DNA of 38,590 nt from an uncultured Flavobacteriales bacterium (GTDB taxonomy: Bacteria > Bacteroidota > Bacteroidia > Palsa-965), in the NCBI GenBank assembly GCA_937974275.1, contig CALJIF010000142.1:1-38590 (forward strand), read 5' to 3'. Below are positions 1 to 7,531 of the stretch, in pieces. The position numbers were made by a program, and so were the translations under genes. The notes under the pieces are model-generated. The model did no database searches and had not been told where the DNA came from. It saw only the letters and a program-made list of their open reading frames with translations. Within the stretch, counting starts at the first letter, position 1, and every line of letters begins with the position of its first letter.

Positions 1-444
1 GCGGGCTTTCTTAATCATGTTTTCGGTTTCAGAAATTTCCGCACGCAACTCGGTAAAAGCACCATTAGCTTGCAAAGTCGGGTATTGCTCGGCAACAACC
101 ATCAAACGACCTAATGCCGAACTCACGTTATTCTGTGCTGCCTGAAACTGTGCCATGCTGTTTTCATCCAAATTTTCGGGACTGATCGTCACTTTTGTAG
201 CACTTGCACGCGCGTTGATGACGGCTTCCAATGTTGATTTTTCAAAATCGGCCTGTCCCTGCACCGTTGCTACCAAATTCGGAATCTTGTCCAAACGCAG
301 CTGGTAAGCGGCTTCGACATTCTGCCAGGTTTTGCGAACGTCTTCACGTCCCGTTACCATATTGTTGTACGAGCTGCAACCGTTCATTCCTGCAATCACA
401 AGAAATGCAACAAGTACGATTCCGAAAATGGTTCCTTTTTTCAT
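1..444 (-). CDS. lemA: LemA family protein (C-terminus cut by the left edge)
   Basis: Reading the minus strand from the ATG at 444 gives an open frame to the window edge, about 148 residues. It begins MKKGTIFGIVLVALLVIAG, a hydrophobic N-terminal anchor, followed by NGCSSYNNM. The segment NVEAAYQLRLDKIPNLVATV and the later QAQNNVSSALGRL and VAEQYPTLQAN are typical of LemA, a helical protein held by one N-terminal membrane segment with its helical bundle outside the membrane. Its cellular function is poorly defined. The cysteine after the hydrophobic stretch could be lipidated, but the lipobox is not classical. About 40 or more C-terminal residues lie outside the window. It lies downstream of htpG on the same strand with a 60-base gap, so it may have its own promoter; a TAATTTAG element lies about 30 bases upstream of the start. 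Confidence 0.93.
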   Translation of the reverse strand, partial: MKKGTIFGIVLVAFLVIAGMNGCSSYNNMVTGREDVRKTWQNVEAAYQLRLDKIPNLVATVQGQADFEKSTLEAVINARASATKVTISPENLDENSMAQFQAAQNNVSSALGRLMVVAEQYPTLQANGAFTELRAEISETENMIKKAR

Positions 445-504
445 AAGTGTTTTTTTTAGTAGTCGTTCAATGATCTAAATTATTGTATTTGCCGCAATCC
501 GGCA

Positions 505-2382
505 CTATCCGATGAGCTCCACGCTTCTGCGAATAAAGTTGGAAAGCTCCTCGCCTTTCAGCATTCCCTGTGATAGTAAGGCCAAATCAGCAGATTGCTT
601 GAGGATATTTTTCTTCTTCTCTTCATCTTTTTCTTCCAACACTTTCCCCATCAACGGATGATTGGCATTCACAACCAACTGATGCATCTCCGGTAAATCG
701 CCAAACATATTGCGACTGCCACCGGATAACGCGCTCATATCTTTCATACGACGCATAAATTCGGGACGCGTGATCAACATGGGAACTTCTTTCTCATCCA
801 ACGGTTCAAATACCACGCTAAACTTCTCCTTGTCCACCACTTGTTCTACCCAGCCTTTCACTTGCTCCTGTTCCGTTTCAGACAGTTTGGACGGAATCAC
901 TTCATCTTTCTTGATCAGTTTATCAACCGTATCCGCATCCACGCGCACAAACGAAGATTTTTCAAGTTTCGATTCCAGATGATTGATGAAATGCGGATCA
1001 ATCATGCTGTCCAGCACCAACACATCGTATCCTTTATTTCGTGCTGATGCAATGAAAGTATGTTGTTCTTCTTTGTTCGTAGCATACAAATACACGATGC
1101 GATCATCCTTATCGGTTTGTAACGCTTTAATTTTATCACGATACTCTTCAAGCGTGAAGTATTCGTTTTCGGTATTGCGCAACAATGCAAAACTCTTCGC
1201 CTTGTCATAAAACTTCTCTTCACTGATCATACCGTATTGCACGAAAATGCGAATGTCTTCCCACTTCTGTTCAAAGTCCTTACGATCCTTTTTGTAGAGT
1301 TCCTCTAACTTATCTGCAACCTTTTTCGTGATGTGTGCACTAATTTTTTTCACATTAGCATCGCTTTGCAAATAAGAGCGAGATACGTTTAACGGAATAT
1401 CCGGCGAATCAATCACACCGCGCAATAACGTCAAAAAATCAGGGACAATTTCTTCTACATGGTCCGTTACGAAAACCTGATTGCAATACAATTGAATTTT
1501 ATCCTTCTGTACTTCGAACGATTTCTTGATTTTCGGGAAATACAAGACACCGGTTAAGTTGAAAGGATAGTCCACATTCAAGTGAATCCAGAACAACGGA
1601 TCTTCGAAATTCATCGGATACAATTCGCGATAGAAGTTCTTGTAATCTTCGTCGGTTAATTCGCTTGGCTTCTTGGTCCAAATCGGAGAAGGATTATTCA
1701 CCAATACAGGACTTGAAACTTTGGTTTCATTACCGGCATCGTCTTTAACCGTTTCTTCGCGTTCGCCGAAATAAATCGGCACCGGCAAGAACTTACAATA
1801 CTTTGTCAAAATATCGCGCAAACGATGTTCCTCTAAAAACTCCAAAGAATCTTCCGCAACGTGTAAGATGATATCTGTTCCGCGTTCGTCGCGTGTTGCC
1901 GGCTCGATAGTATATTCAGGGCTGCCATCACACGTCCAGCGTACTGCTTCACTTCCTTCTTTATAACTCTTCGTAACCAATTCCACTTTGGACGCAACCA
2001 TAAACGCGGAATAAAATCCAAGCCCGAAATGCCCGATAATTCCTTTTACGGCATCCGATTTATCCTTGTATTTCTGCACAAATTCTTCCGCACCCGAAAA
2101 CGCCACCTGGGTAATGTATTTTTCAACTTCCTCGGCGGTCATTCCGATACCTTGATCAGAAATTATGATGGTTTTCTGATCCTTGTTAACAGACACTTTG
2201 ACAGCCGGCGACCCGATTTCACCTTTCACCTCGCCCATAACCGACAAGGCCTGCAGTTTTCTGGTAGCGTCAACTGCGTTGGAAACCAATTCGCGCAGGA
2301 AGATTTCATGATCAGAATACAAGAACTTCTTAATAATGGGGAAAATGTTCTCGGTTTGTACGTTAATTTTTCCGGTGCTCAT
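505..2382 (-). CDS. htpG: Molecular chaperone HtpG (Hsp90 family)
   Basis: At 625 residues it matches the length of E. coli HtpG. The N-terminal GHKL ATPase domain shows LRELVSNAVDA near residues 29-39 (catalytic Glu and Mg-binding Asn), a DQGIGM motif near residue 76 and GHFGLGFYSAF near 118. The middle domain carries NVSRSYLQSD, containing the conserved arginine that contacts ATP phosphate. The C-terminal dimerisation domain ends without the MEEVD tail, as expected for a bacterial cytosolic Hsp90. It is an ATP-dependent dimeric chaperone for folding and stress recovery. It is divergent from pgeF with only 38 bases between the two annotated starts, so the two promoters must overlap. No CIRCE-type operator was seen there; an imperfect palindrome TTCAAGTTTGAA lies at 2388-2399. 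Confidence 0.98.
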   Translation of the reverse strand: MSTGKINVQTENIFPIIKKFLYSDHEIFLRELVSNAVDATRKLQALSVMGEVKGEIGSPAVKVSVNKDQKTIIISDQGIGMTAEEVEKYITQVAFSGAEEFVQKYKDKSDAVKGIIGHFGLGFYSAFMVASKVELVTKSYKEGSEAVRWTCDGSPEYTIEPATRDERGTDIILHVAEDSLEFLEEHRLRDILTKYCKFLPVPIYFGEREETVKDDAGNETKVSSPVLVNNPSPIWTKKPSELTDEDYKNFYRELYPMNFEDPLFWIHLNVDYPFNLTGVLYFPKIKKSFEVQKDKIQLYCNQVFVTDHVEEIVPDFLTLLRGVIDSPDIPLNVSRSYLQSDANVKKISAHITKKVADKLEELYKKDRKDFEQKWEDIRIFVQYGMISEEKFYDKAKSFALLRNTENEYFTLEEYRDKIKALQTDKDDRIVYLYATNKEEQHTFIASARNKGYDVLVLDSMIDPHFINHLESKLEKSSFVRVDADTVDKLIKKDEVIPSKLSETEQEQVKGWVEQVVDKEKFSVVFEPLDEKEVPMLITRPEFMRRMKDMSALSGGSRNMFGDLPEMHQLVVNANHPLMGKVLEEKDEEKKKNILKQSADLALLSQGMLKGEELSNFIRRSVELIG

Positions 2383-2420
2383 AACAATTCAAGTTTGAAT
2401 ACGCGCGTTAAAGTCAAAGC

Positions 2421-3188
2421 ATGTGCCACAGTGAAAAGGCTGCCAGAATGACACCAAACACGTACCTTCGTTGCATGGGAGTTCCCTTATTGCAATTGCC
2501 CGGCATCAGCACACCGCACGGTTTTACAACTAGACACGGCGGAGTTTCTATTGGCGAATTTTCTTCACTTAATCTTGGAGGCACGCTTGACAACCCCGAA
2601 TTCATTGAAGAAAACAGAAATCGTGTTGCTGCAACATTCGGACTGAACTCCAATCGCATTGCTCGTTTAAATCAGATCCACAGCGATATTGTAGTTTGCG
2701 CAAAGCCGGGAGTGCAGGAAGGTGATGCTTTGGTGACGAAGGAACGTGGATTAATGCTGGCAGTCGGGGCGGCGGATTGTTATCCGATTTTATTTCATGA
2801 TCCGATAAATAATGTCATCGGAGCAGCGCATTGCGGCTGGAAAGGAACAATTACGCATCTGGCACGGAAAACAGTTGAAGCCATGCAGAAACTTGGAGCA
2901 TCAGCATCCGACATTCAAGTTGCCATCGGTCCCGGTATTAGCGGCACGAAATATGAGGTAAGTACAGAACTGATTGATCAGTTTCGTATGCAAGGATTTC
3001 CTGAACATTGTTTTAACGAGCGTTTGCTGAACTTATTGGCAGCAAATGATTTTGTTCTGGAACAAACAGGAATTGACACGAAAAATATTCATTGCATTAA
3101 CCGTTGCACAACAGAACCGGAATTCTTTTCGCACCGTCGTGATCAGGGTAAAACAGGAAGAATGTGGGGCGTAATCGTATTGACATGA
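2421..3188 (+). CDS. pgeF: PgeF/YfiH family protein (laccase-domain, multi-copper polyphenol oxidase-like)
   Basis: A 255-residue protein with the family metal-site motifs: NQIHSDIV, VGAADCYPILF and GAAHCGWKGT, followed by VAIGPGIS. Cys and His in ADC and HCGWKG form the zinc/copper centre. The family (YfiH, YlmD, human LACC1/FAMIN) was once called laccase-like. Members have purine nucleoside phosphorylase/adenosine deaminase activity, and PgeF in E. coli corrects wrongly amidated peptidoglycan precursors. Which activity applies here cannot be read from sequence. Start choice is uncertain: in-frame ATGs occur at 2421, 2448 and 2475, and the one at 2475 (MGVPLLQLPG) would fit the usual N-terminus best. 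The stop codon overlaps the next gene's start as ATGA at 3185-3188, suggesting translational coupling. Confidence 0.93.
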   Translation: MCHSEKAARMTPNTYLRCMGVPLLQLPGISTPHGFTTRHGGVSIGEFSSLNLGGTLDNPEFIEENRNRVAATFGLNSNRIARLNQIHSDIVVCAKPGVQEGDALVTKERGLMLAVGAADCYPILFHDPINNVIGAAHCGWKGTITHLARKTVEAMQKLGASASDIQVAIGPGISGTKYEVSTELIDQFRMQGFPEHCFNERLLNLLAANDFVLEQTGIDTKNIHCINRCTTEPEFFSHRRDQGKTGRMWGVIVLT

Positions 3189-4126
3189 GAACAACTCTTC
3201 TGTATTTAATTCTTTTGTTGCCGTTGGTTGCAGTTGCACAATTCGGTTCCGGCTCTAGTCGCTGTGTTTGGAAAAACGAAGCCATGATGATGGTTACGAA
3301 ACAATACCTGCGCAACGACACCAGCAGCGAACGACTTAAAATTTCAATGGTGAAAATTGCTGCTGCCCGCGATACCATGTCAGGTGGAATTTCAGTGCGT
3401 AATGTGCGCGCGCTAAACTGCAGCGATTGTATGCAAATTCGTTATGATGAACAAGGACGCACGGAATGGATTTACAATAATGTTCCTGACGAAAACAATC
3501 GCATTACCAAAACGCAATTCGTGTATGACGAACAACATCGCGTGAAATATGAAATTGTAAGTGCAAAAGATTTGGGGAATGAATACGATACCGCATATCA
3601 TATGAATTATTTTGTGCTGTATAAATACGCTAATCAAAAACAAATTCAAGAATTGTATTTAGCCGAATATGGCGGACTTTCCGATACACCGAACTGGCCG
3701 GCGATGATTACGCGAAATTTTCATTACAACAAGCAAAATCAACTTATTACCAAAACTACAAAGAGCTTAAGTGGGCAGTATGATTCATTAGTTTACAAGT
3801 ATTCAGGGGATACAGTTGTGCTGATAACGGCGTTTAATAAAGAAAAGCAAATGCTGTACACGGAAAAACAATGGTATAATAATCACATGTTGTTAAAATC
3901 TGTATATAACAGTGATTATTATAAATCTTCCATGGAATTAGTATACACGTATGATGCCGGAAGACGCTGTACCGGCGTTCATCAAACCGGAGGGACTCCC
4001 GATGGTTGCAGCAGATCGAATGCGGCACAAAGTAAAATCAGTTACGATAAAAACGGCTTCCCTAAATTTGTACATGTGAGTTATACGCAATCCGCAGCTT
4101 TGCTCTTCTTCTATGAAACCAGATAA
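3185..4126 (+). CDS. Secreted hypothetical protein with YD/RHS-like repeats
   Basis: I chose the ATG at 3185, which overlaps the pgeF stop in ATGA and directly begins a signal peptide (MRTTLLYLILLLPLVAVAQ, cleavage after AQ). The longer frame from 3164 adds seven residues that would spoil the signal. The mature part, about 295 residues, contains repeats of the form YDEQGRTEWIYNN, YDEQHRVKYE and YNKQNQLITKT. These resemble the tyrosine-aspartate repeats of RHS/wall-associated proteins, which form beta-sheet shells. Four or five such units can be seen. There is no membrane anchor and no type IX secretion C-terminal domain, so periplasmic or surface location is inferred only from the signal. Function is unknown. 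It overlaps the following WD40 gene by 14 bases, so the three genes look like one operon. Confidence 0.8.
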   Translation: MRTTLLYLILLLPLVAVAQFGSGSSRCVWKNEAMMMVTKQYLRNDTSSERLKISMVKIAAARDTMSGGISVRNVRALNCSDCMQIRYDEQGRTEWIYNNVPDENNRITKTQFVYDEQHRVKYEIVSAKDLGNEYDTAYHMNYFVLYKYANQKQIQELYLAEYGGLSDTPNWPAMITRNFHYNKQNQLITKTTKSLSGQYDSLVYKYSGDTVVLITAFNKEKQMLYTEKQWYNNHMLLKSVYNSDYYKSSMELVYTYDAGRRCTGVHQTGGTPDGCSRSNAAQSKISYDKNGFPKFVHVSYTQSAALLFFYETR

Positions 4127-5027
4127 AGATGCTGCACCTCAAGTGCGATTGATAAAAACCCTGACCGGGCATCAAGGATCGATTTATAAACTTCTGACGC
4201 TTCCCGACGGTTCATTGCTTTCTGCAGGTAGCGAGGGCATCATAGCGCAATGGCAACCTGAGCAATCAGATGATGCTGCGGTTTTCGCCAAGACACCGGC
4301 GGCAGTGTATGCCATGAGTTTGTTGAACGATTCATCAATTCTTGCAGTTGGAACGGGAGCAGGAAGTATTCATTTTATCGATACAACCGAGAAACGAGAA
4401 TTAAAAATTCTTCAACTTCACAAATCACAGGTTTTTGATCTGACTATTTCAGAATCATTGCACATAGGCTTCAGTGCAGGTGGTGATGGTCAATTAGTGG
4501 TATTTGATACGCGTTCGCTTAATTTAATAATGATAAAACAGTTGTATCCCGGAAAAATTCGAAAAATTAAAATATCCAATTCCGGAGATCGCGTTGCCAT
4601 TGCGGGTGGCGATGAAACTATTCGCATCTTCTCACTTCCGGAGATGGAGGAAATAACTGTATTTAAAGCGCATCAGGGATCTGCAAATGCACTTTTATGG
4701 AGCCCTGACGATGCGTATTTGTGGTCCGGGGGAAGAGATGCGCATATTCGAATTTGGGATACCAAGGCATATCGCACCGTACAAGAAATTCCGGATCATA
4801 ATTATGCGGTGTATGATTTCATTCAACTTCCGGAAAGTGAACTCATTGCCAGTGCGAGCCGCGACAAAACTGTGAAATTGTGGAATCCCGATGGTGAGTT
4901 TGTGCTTCGATTGAATGCAGAGCAATTCAATGGTCATAAGAATTCAGTGAATTCATTGTGCTTACTTGACCAACGCCATATGGCTTCTGCAGGAGACGAT
5001 CGTTGTATTAAATTATGGAGTATTTAG
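4113..5027 (+). CDS. WD40 repeat beta-propeller protein
   Basis: A 304-residue protein made almost entirely of WD40 repeats. The blades seen include LTGHQGSIYKLLTLPDGSLL (residues 14-33), LWSGGRDAHIRIWD, LIASASRDKTVKLWN and HMASAGDDRCIKLWS at the C-terminus. About seven blades are consistent with the length and would close one propeller. There is no signal peptide, so it is probably cytoplasmic, unlike its upstream neighbour. WD40 propellers are protein-interaction scaffolds; no partner can be named. Its start lies 14 bases inside the preceding gene, supporting co-transcription with pgeF. A strong hairpin follows at 5068-5097. Confidence 0.9.
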   Translation: MKPDKDAAPQVRLIKTLTGHQGSIYKLLTLPDGSLLSAGSEGIIAQWQPEQSDDAAVFAKTPAAVYAMSLLNDSSILAVGTGAGSIHFIDTTEKRELKILQLHKSQVFDLTISESLHIGFSAGGDGQLVVFDTRSLNLIMIKQLYPGKIRKIKISNSGDRVAIAGGDETIRIFSLPEMEEITVFKAHQGSANALLWSPDDAYLWSGGRDAHIRIWDTKAYRTVQEIPDHNYAVYDFIQLPESELIASASRDKTVKLWNPDGEFVLRLNAEQFNGHKNSVNSLCLLDQRHMASAGDDRCIKLWSI

Positions 5028-5067
5028 TTTTTTTTAGTATTCATGGCAAAAATTCACACCGAAATAA

Positions 5068-5097
5068 AAAGGAGTCTCTCTTTCGAGAAACTCCTTT
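5068..5097. terminator. Bidirectional intrinsic terminator between WD40 gene and recQ
   Basis: AAAGGAGT pairs with ACTCCTTT, continued after one mismatch by TCTC with GAGA around a TTTC loop. A-rich sequence precedes the stem and T-rich sequence follows, so it can stop transcription from both the WD40 gene (plus) and recQ (minus), which converge here. Confidence 0.8.
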
Positions 5098-5120
5098 AAC
5101 GGAACTCGTATGTTCAGTAA

Positions 5121-7325
5121 TTAATTCCCGAATTCCGATAAGAACTTGATGCGCACCAAACGGATTTCTTCTTCCGTGAAATCATCGGCTCCCAATTCGT
5201 CCAATGCCGCTTCCAAAGAATCGGTTTCCGCTGATTTGAAATATTCTACAATTTCTTCCTGTTTGTCTTCATCAATAATACTGTCGATGTAATAATTGAT
5301 ATTAACGCGTGTACCGGAGTGAACGATGGATTCGATTTCAGCGATAACGTCCTCAATTTTTAAACCTTTCGCTTCCGCTACATCAACTAAATCCAACTTA
5401 CGATCAATACTTTGAATAATGTGCACTTTTAAACCGGATTTGTTTACCACCGATTTAACAACCATGTCCTGTGCACGCTCAATTTCATTATCTTCTACAT
5501 ACTTCGCAATCAGTTCCACGAAAGGCTTTCCGAACTTCAATGCTTTTCCTTGGCCCACGCCGTTAATGCGGGTTAATTCATCCAATGTAACCGGATATTG
5601 AATGGACATTTCTTCCAAAGATGGTTCCTGAAAAATCACGTAAGGCGGTAAATTTTTCTGACGAGCAACTTTCTTGCACAAATCCTTCAGCATCGCATAT
5701 AACTCGGCATCGGCGCCTCCACCTTTTTGTCCTCCACCGGCAACATCATCATCTTCATCCGATTCTGAGTTACTGTAATCATGATCCAGTGTCATACTGA
5801 TATCGTACGGCTGATCCATGAACTTTTTGCCTGCGGCTGTCAATTTCAGTAAACCGTAATTTTCAATATCCTTAATTAATAAACCTTCCAATAATGCAGT
5901 TCGAATAGCCGCATTCCAATACTTTTCAGTTTTGGTATCATCCAATCCTTTACCGAAAATTTCAAGATCGTTGTGCTTGTAAGACTTAACGGTTGCAGTA
6001 ATCGTCCCTTGCAGCACATGAATAATGTGCTTATCCTTAAATTTCTCCTTCACTTCAGCAACTGCTTCCAGCACCAAGCCGATATCATCGGTAACATCTA
6101 CTTTTGTTTTCGGATTATTACAATTATCACAATTACCGCAAGTATCACTTTCGTATTTTTCGCCGAAATAATTCAATAATACTTTACGTCGGCAAGCTGA
6201 TGATTCCGCGTAAGCAACGGTTTCAACCAATAATTGCTTACCGATTTCCTGCTCGGCAACAGGCTTTCCTTTCATGAATTTTTCCAGCTTCTGGATATCA
6301 TCGTAACTGTAAAATGTCACGCAATTTCCTTCACCACCGTCACGTCCGGCACGACCCGTTTCCTGATAATACCCTTCTAATGATTTCGGAATATCATGAT
6401 GTATTACAAAGCGTACATCCGGTTTGTCAATTCCCATACCGAATGCGATGGTAGCCACGATCACATCTATTTCCTCCATCAAAAAATCATCTTGCGTTTT
6501 CGCACGCGTAGATGCATCTAATCCTGCATGATATGGCATTGCCTTGATACCGTTCACTTTCAGGCTTTCCGCCAATTCTTCGACTTTTTTGCGACTTAAG
6601 CAATACACAATCCCTGATTTTCCGGGATGCTTCTTGATGTATTTAATAATTTCCTTTACGATGTTCACCTTTGGTCGAACTTCGTAATAGAGATTGCTAC
6701 GATTAAACGAGCTCTTAAACACCTTAGCTTCAGTCATGCCGAGGGTTTTCAGAATATCCTGCTGCACTTTGGGCGTTGCAGTAGCCGTTAATGCAATGAT
6801 TGGTACAGAACCAATAGCTTCAATTATCGGACGCAGGCGACGATACTCCGGGCGAAAATCATGTCCCCATTCCGAGATACAATGCGCTTCATCAATTGCA
6901 AAAAAAGAAATGTTGATCTCACGCAAAAATGCTACGTTCTCTTCTTTTGTAAGCGACTCGGGAGCAACATACAGCAATTTAGTAACGCCGGATGTAATGT
7001 CCTTTTTTACTTGGGCAATCTCCGCTTTATTCAAGGAAGAATTGAGAAAATGCGCAACACCATCTTCACCTCCAAAATTGCGAATTGCATCCACCTGATT
7101 TTTCATCAATGCAATCAGCGGTGATACAACGATTGCTGTTCCCTCACTGATCAATGCCGGTAGCTGATAGCACATGGACTTACCTCCACCCGTCGGCATA
7201 ATGACAAATGTATCCTTGCCGTCCAGTACATTTTGAATAATAGCCTCCTGCTGCCCTTTAAACTTGGAGAAACCAAAGTACTTTTTTAACTCATCAGCTA
7301 ACACAAATCGCTCTGTATCAATCAT
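5121..7325 (-). CDS. recQ: ATP-dependent DNA helicase RecQ
   Basis: 734 residues, longer than E. coli RecQ (about 610). The order of domains is: helicase lobe 1 with motif 0 (GFSKFKGQQEAI), Walker A MPTGGGKS (Lys49) and DEAH at 145-148; lobe 2 with QETGRAGRDG; RQC zinc site with CRRKV and TCGNCDNC (four Cys); winged helix; an acidic/glycine linker near 515-535; HRDC domain near 530-605 (VTLDELTRINGVGQGKALKFG); and an extra C-terminal helical region (about 620-734) resembling the helix-turn-helix domain appended to many Bacteroidetes RecQ proteins. It unwinds DNA 3' to 5' in recombination and replication-fork repair. A TATCTTTA element about 53 bases upstream of the start is the likely promoter. 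Confidence 0.98.
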   Translation of the reverse strand: MIDTERFVLADELKKYFGFSKFKGQQEAIIQNVLDGKDTFVIMPTGGGKSMCYQLPALISEGTAIVVSPLIALMKNQVDAIRNFGGEDGVAHFLNSSLNKAEIAQVKKDITSGVTKLLYVAPESLTKEENVAFLREINISFFAIDEAHCISEWGHDFRPEYRRLRPIIEAIGSVPIIALTATATPKVQQDILKTLGMTEAKVFKSSFNRSNLYYEVRPKVNIVKEIIKYIKKHPGKSGIVYCLSRKKVEELAESLKVNGIKAMPYHAGLDASTRAKTQDDFLMEEIDVIVATIAFGMGIDKPDVRFVIHHDIPKSLEGYYQETGRAGRDGGEGNCVTFYSYDDIQKLEKFMKGKPVAEQEIGKQLLVETVAYAESSACRRKVLLNYFGEKYESDTCGNCDNCNNPKTKVDVTDDIGLVLEAVAEVKEKFKDKHIIHVLQGTITATVKSYKHNDLEIFGKGLDDTKTEKYWNAAIRTALLEGLLIKDIENYGLLKLTAAGKKFMDQPYDISMTLDHDYSNSESDEDDDVAGGGQKGGGADAELYAMLKDLCKKVARQKNLPPYVIFQEPSLEEMSIQYPVTLDELTRINGVGQGKALKFGKPFVELIAKYVEDNEIERAQDMVVKSVVNKSGLKVHIIQSIDRKLDLVDVAEAKGLKIEDVIAEIESIVHSGTRVNINYYIDSIIDEDKQEEIVEYFKSAETDSLEAALDELGADDFTEEEIRLVRIKFLSEFGN

Positions 7326-7378
7326 TTATATCGTTTTTTATCGAATTATCAAGAAATCATTAAATCAGATTGGATGGT

Positions 7379-7386
7379 TAAAGATA
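7379..7386 (-). promoter_or_regulatory. Putative -7 element of recQ
   Basis: The minus strand reads TATCTTTA, a 7/8 match to the Bacteroidetes -7 consensus TAnnTTTG, 53 bases before the recQ start. No clear -33 TTTG at the standard spacing. The rest of the 206-base divergent gap 7326-7531 is AT-rich and shows no other gene. Confidence 0.4.
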
Positions 7387-7499
7387 TAAGGAAAAATCTT
7401 ACTAAAACCAACCTTTCAGGTAAGAAATATGAACCGATCTATGAACGGTAAAAATCTTTCGACCAATGGAAATTAAGACTTAAATCAATTTAAAAAACC

Positions 7500-7507
7500 T
7501 TAATTTG
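7500..7507 (+). promoter_or_regulatory. Putative -7 element of the collagen-like gene
   Basis: TTAATTTG matches TAnnTTTG at 7 of 8 positions and lies 24 bases before the ATG at 7532. The -33 region is A/T-rich without a clear TTTG. Confidence 0.35.
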
Positions 7508-7531
7508 CAGCAGATTAACCTCTAATCGAGC

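Noticed and set aside
491..503. GCCG-CAATC-CGGC stem after htpG as a terminator
   Set aside because: The stem is only four pairs and no U-tract follows on the minus strand.
2029..2451. 140-codon plus-strand frame running from htpG into pgeF
   Set aside because: It is mostly antisense to the conserved htpG ATPase domain and out of frame with pgeF.
6694..7098. 134-codon plus-strand frame inside recQ
   Set aside because: Antisense shadow of a conserved helicase region; no promoter or coding features.
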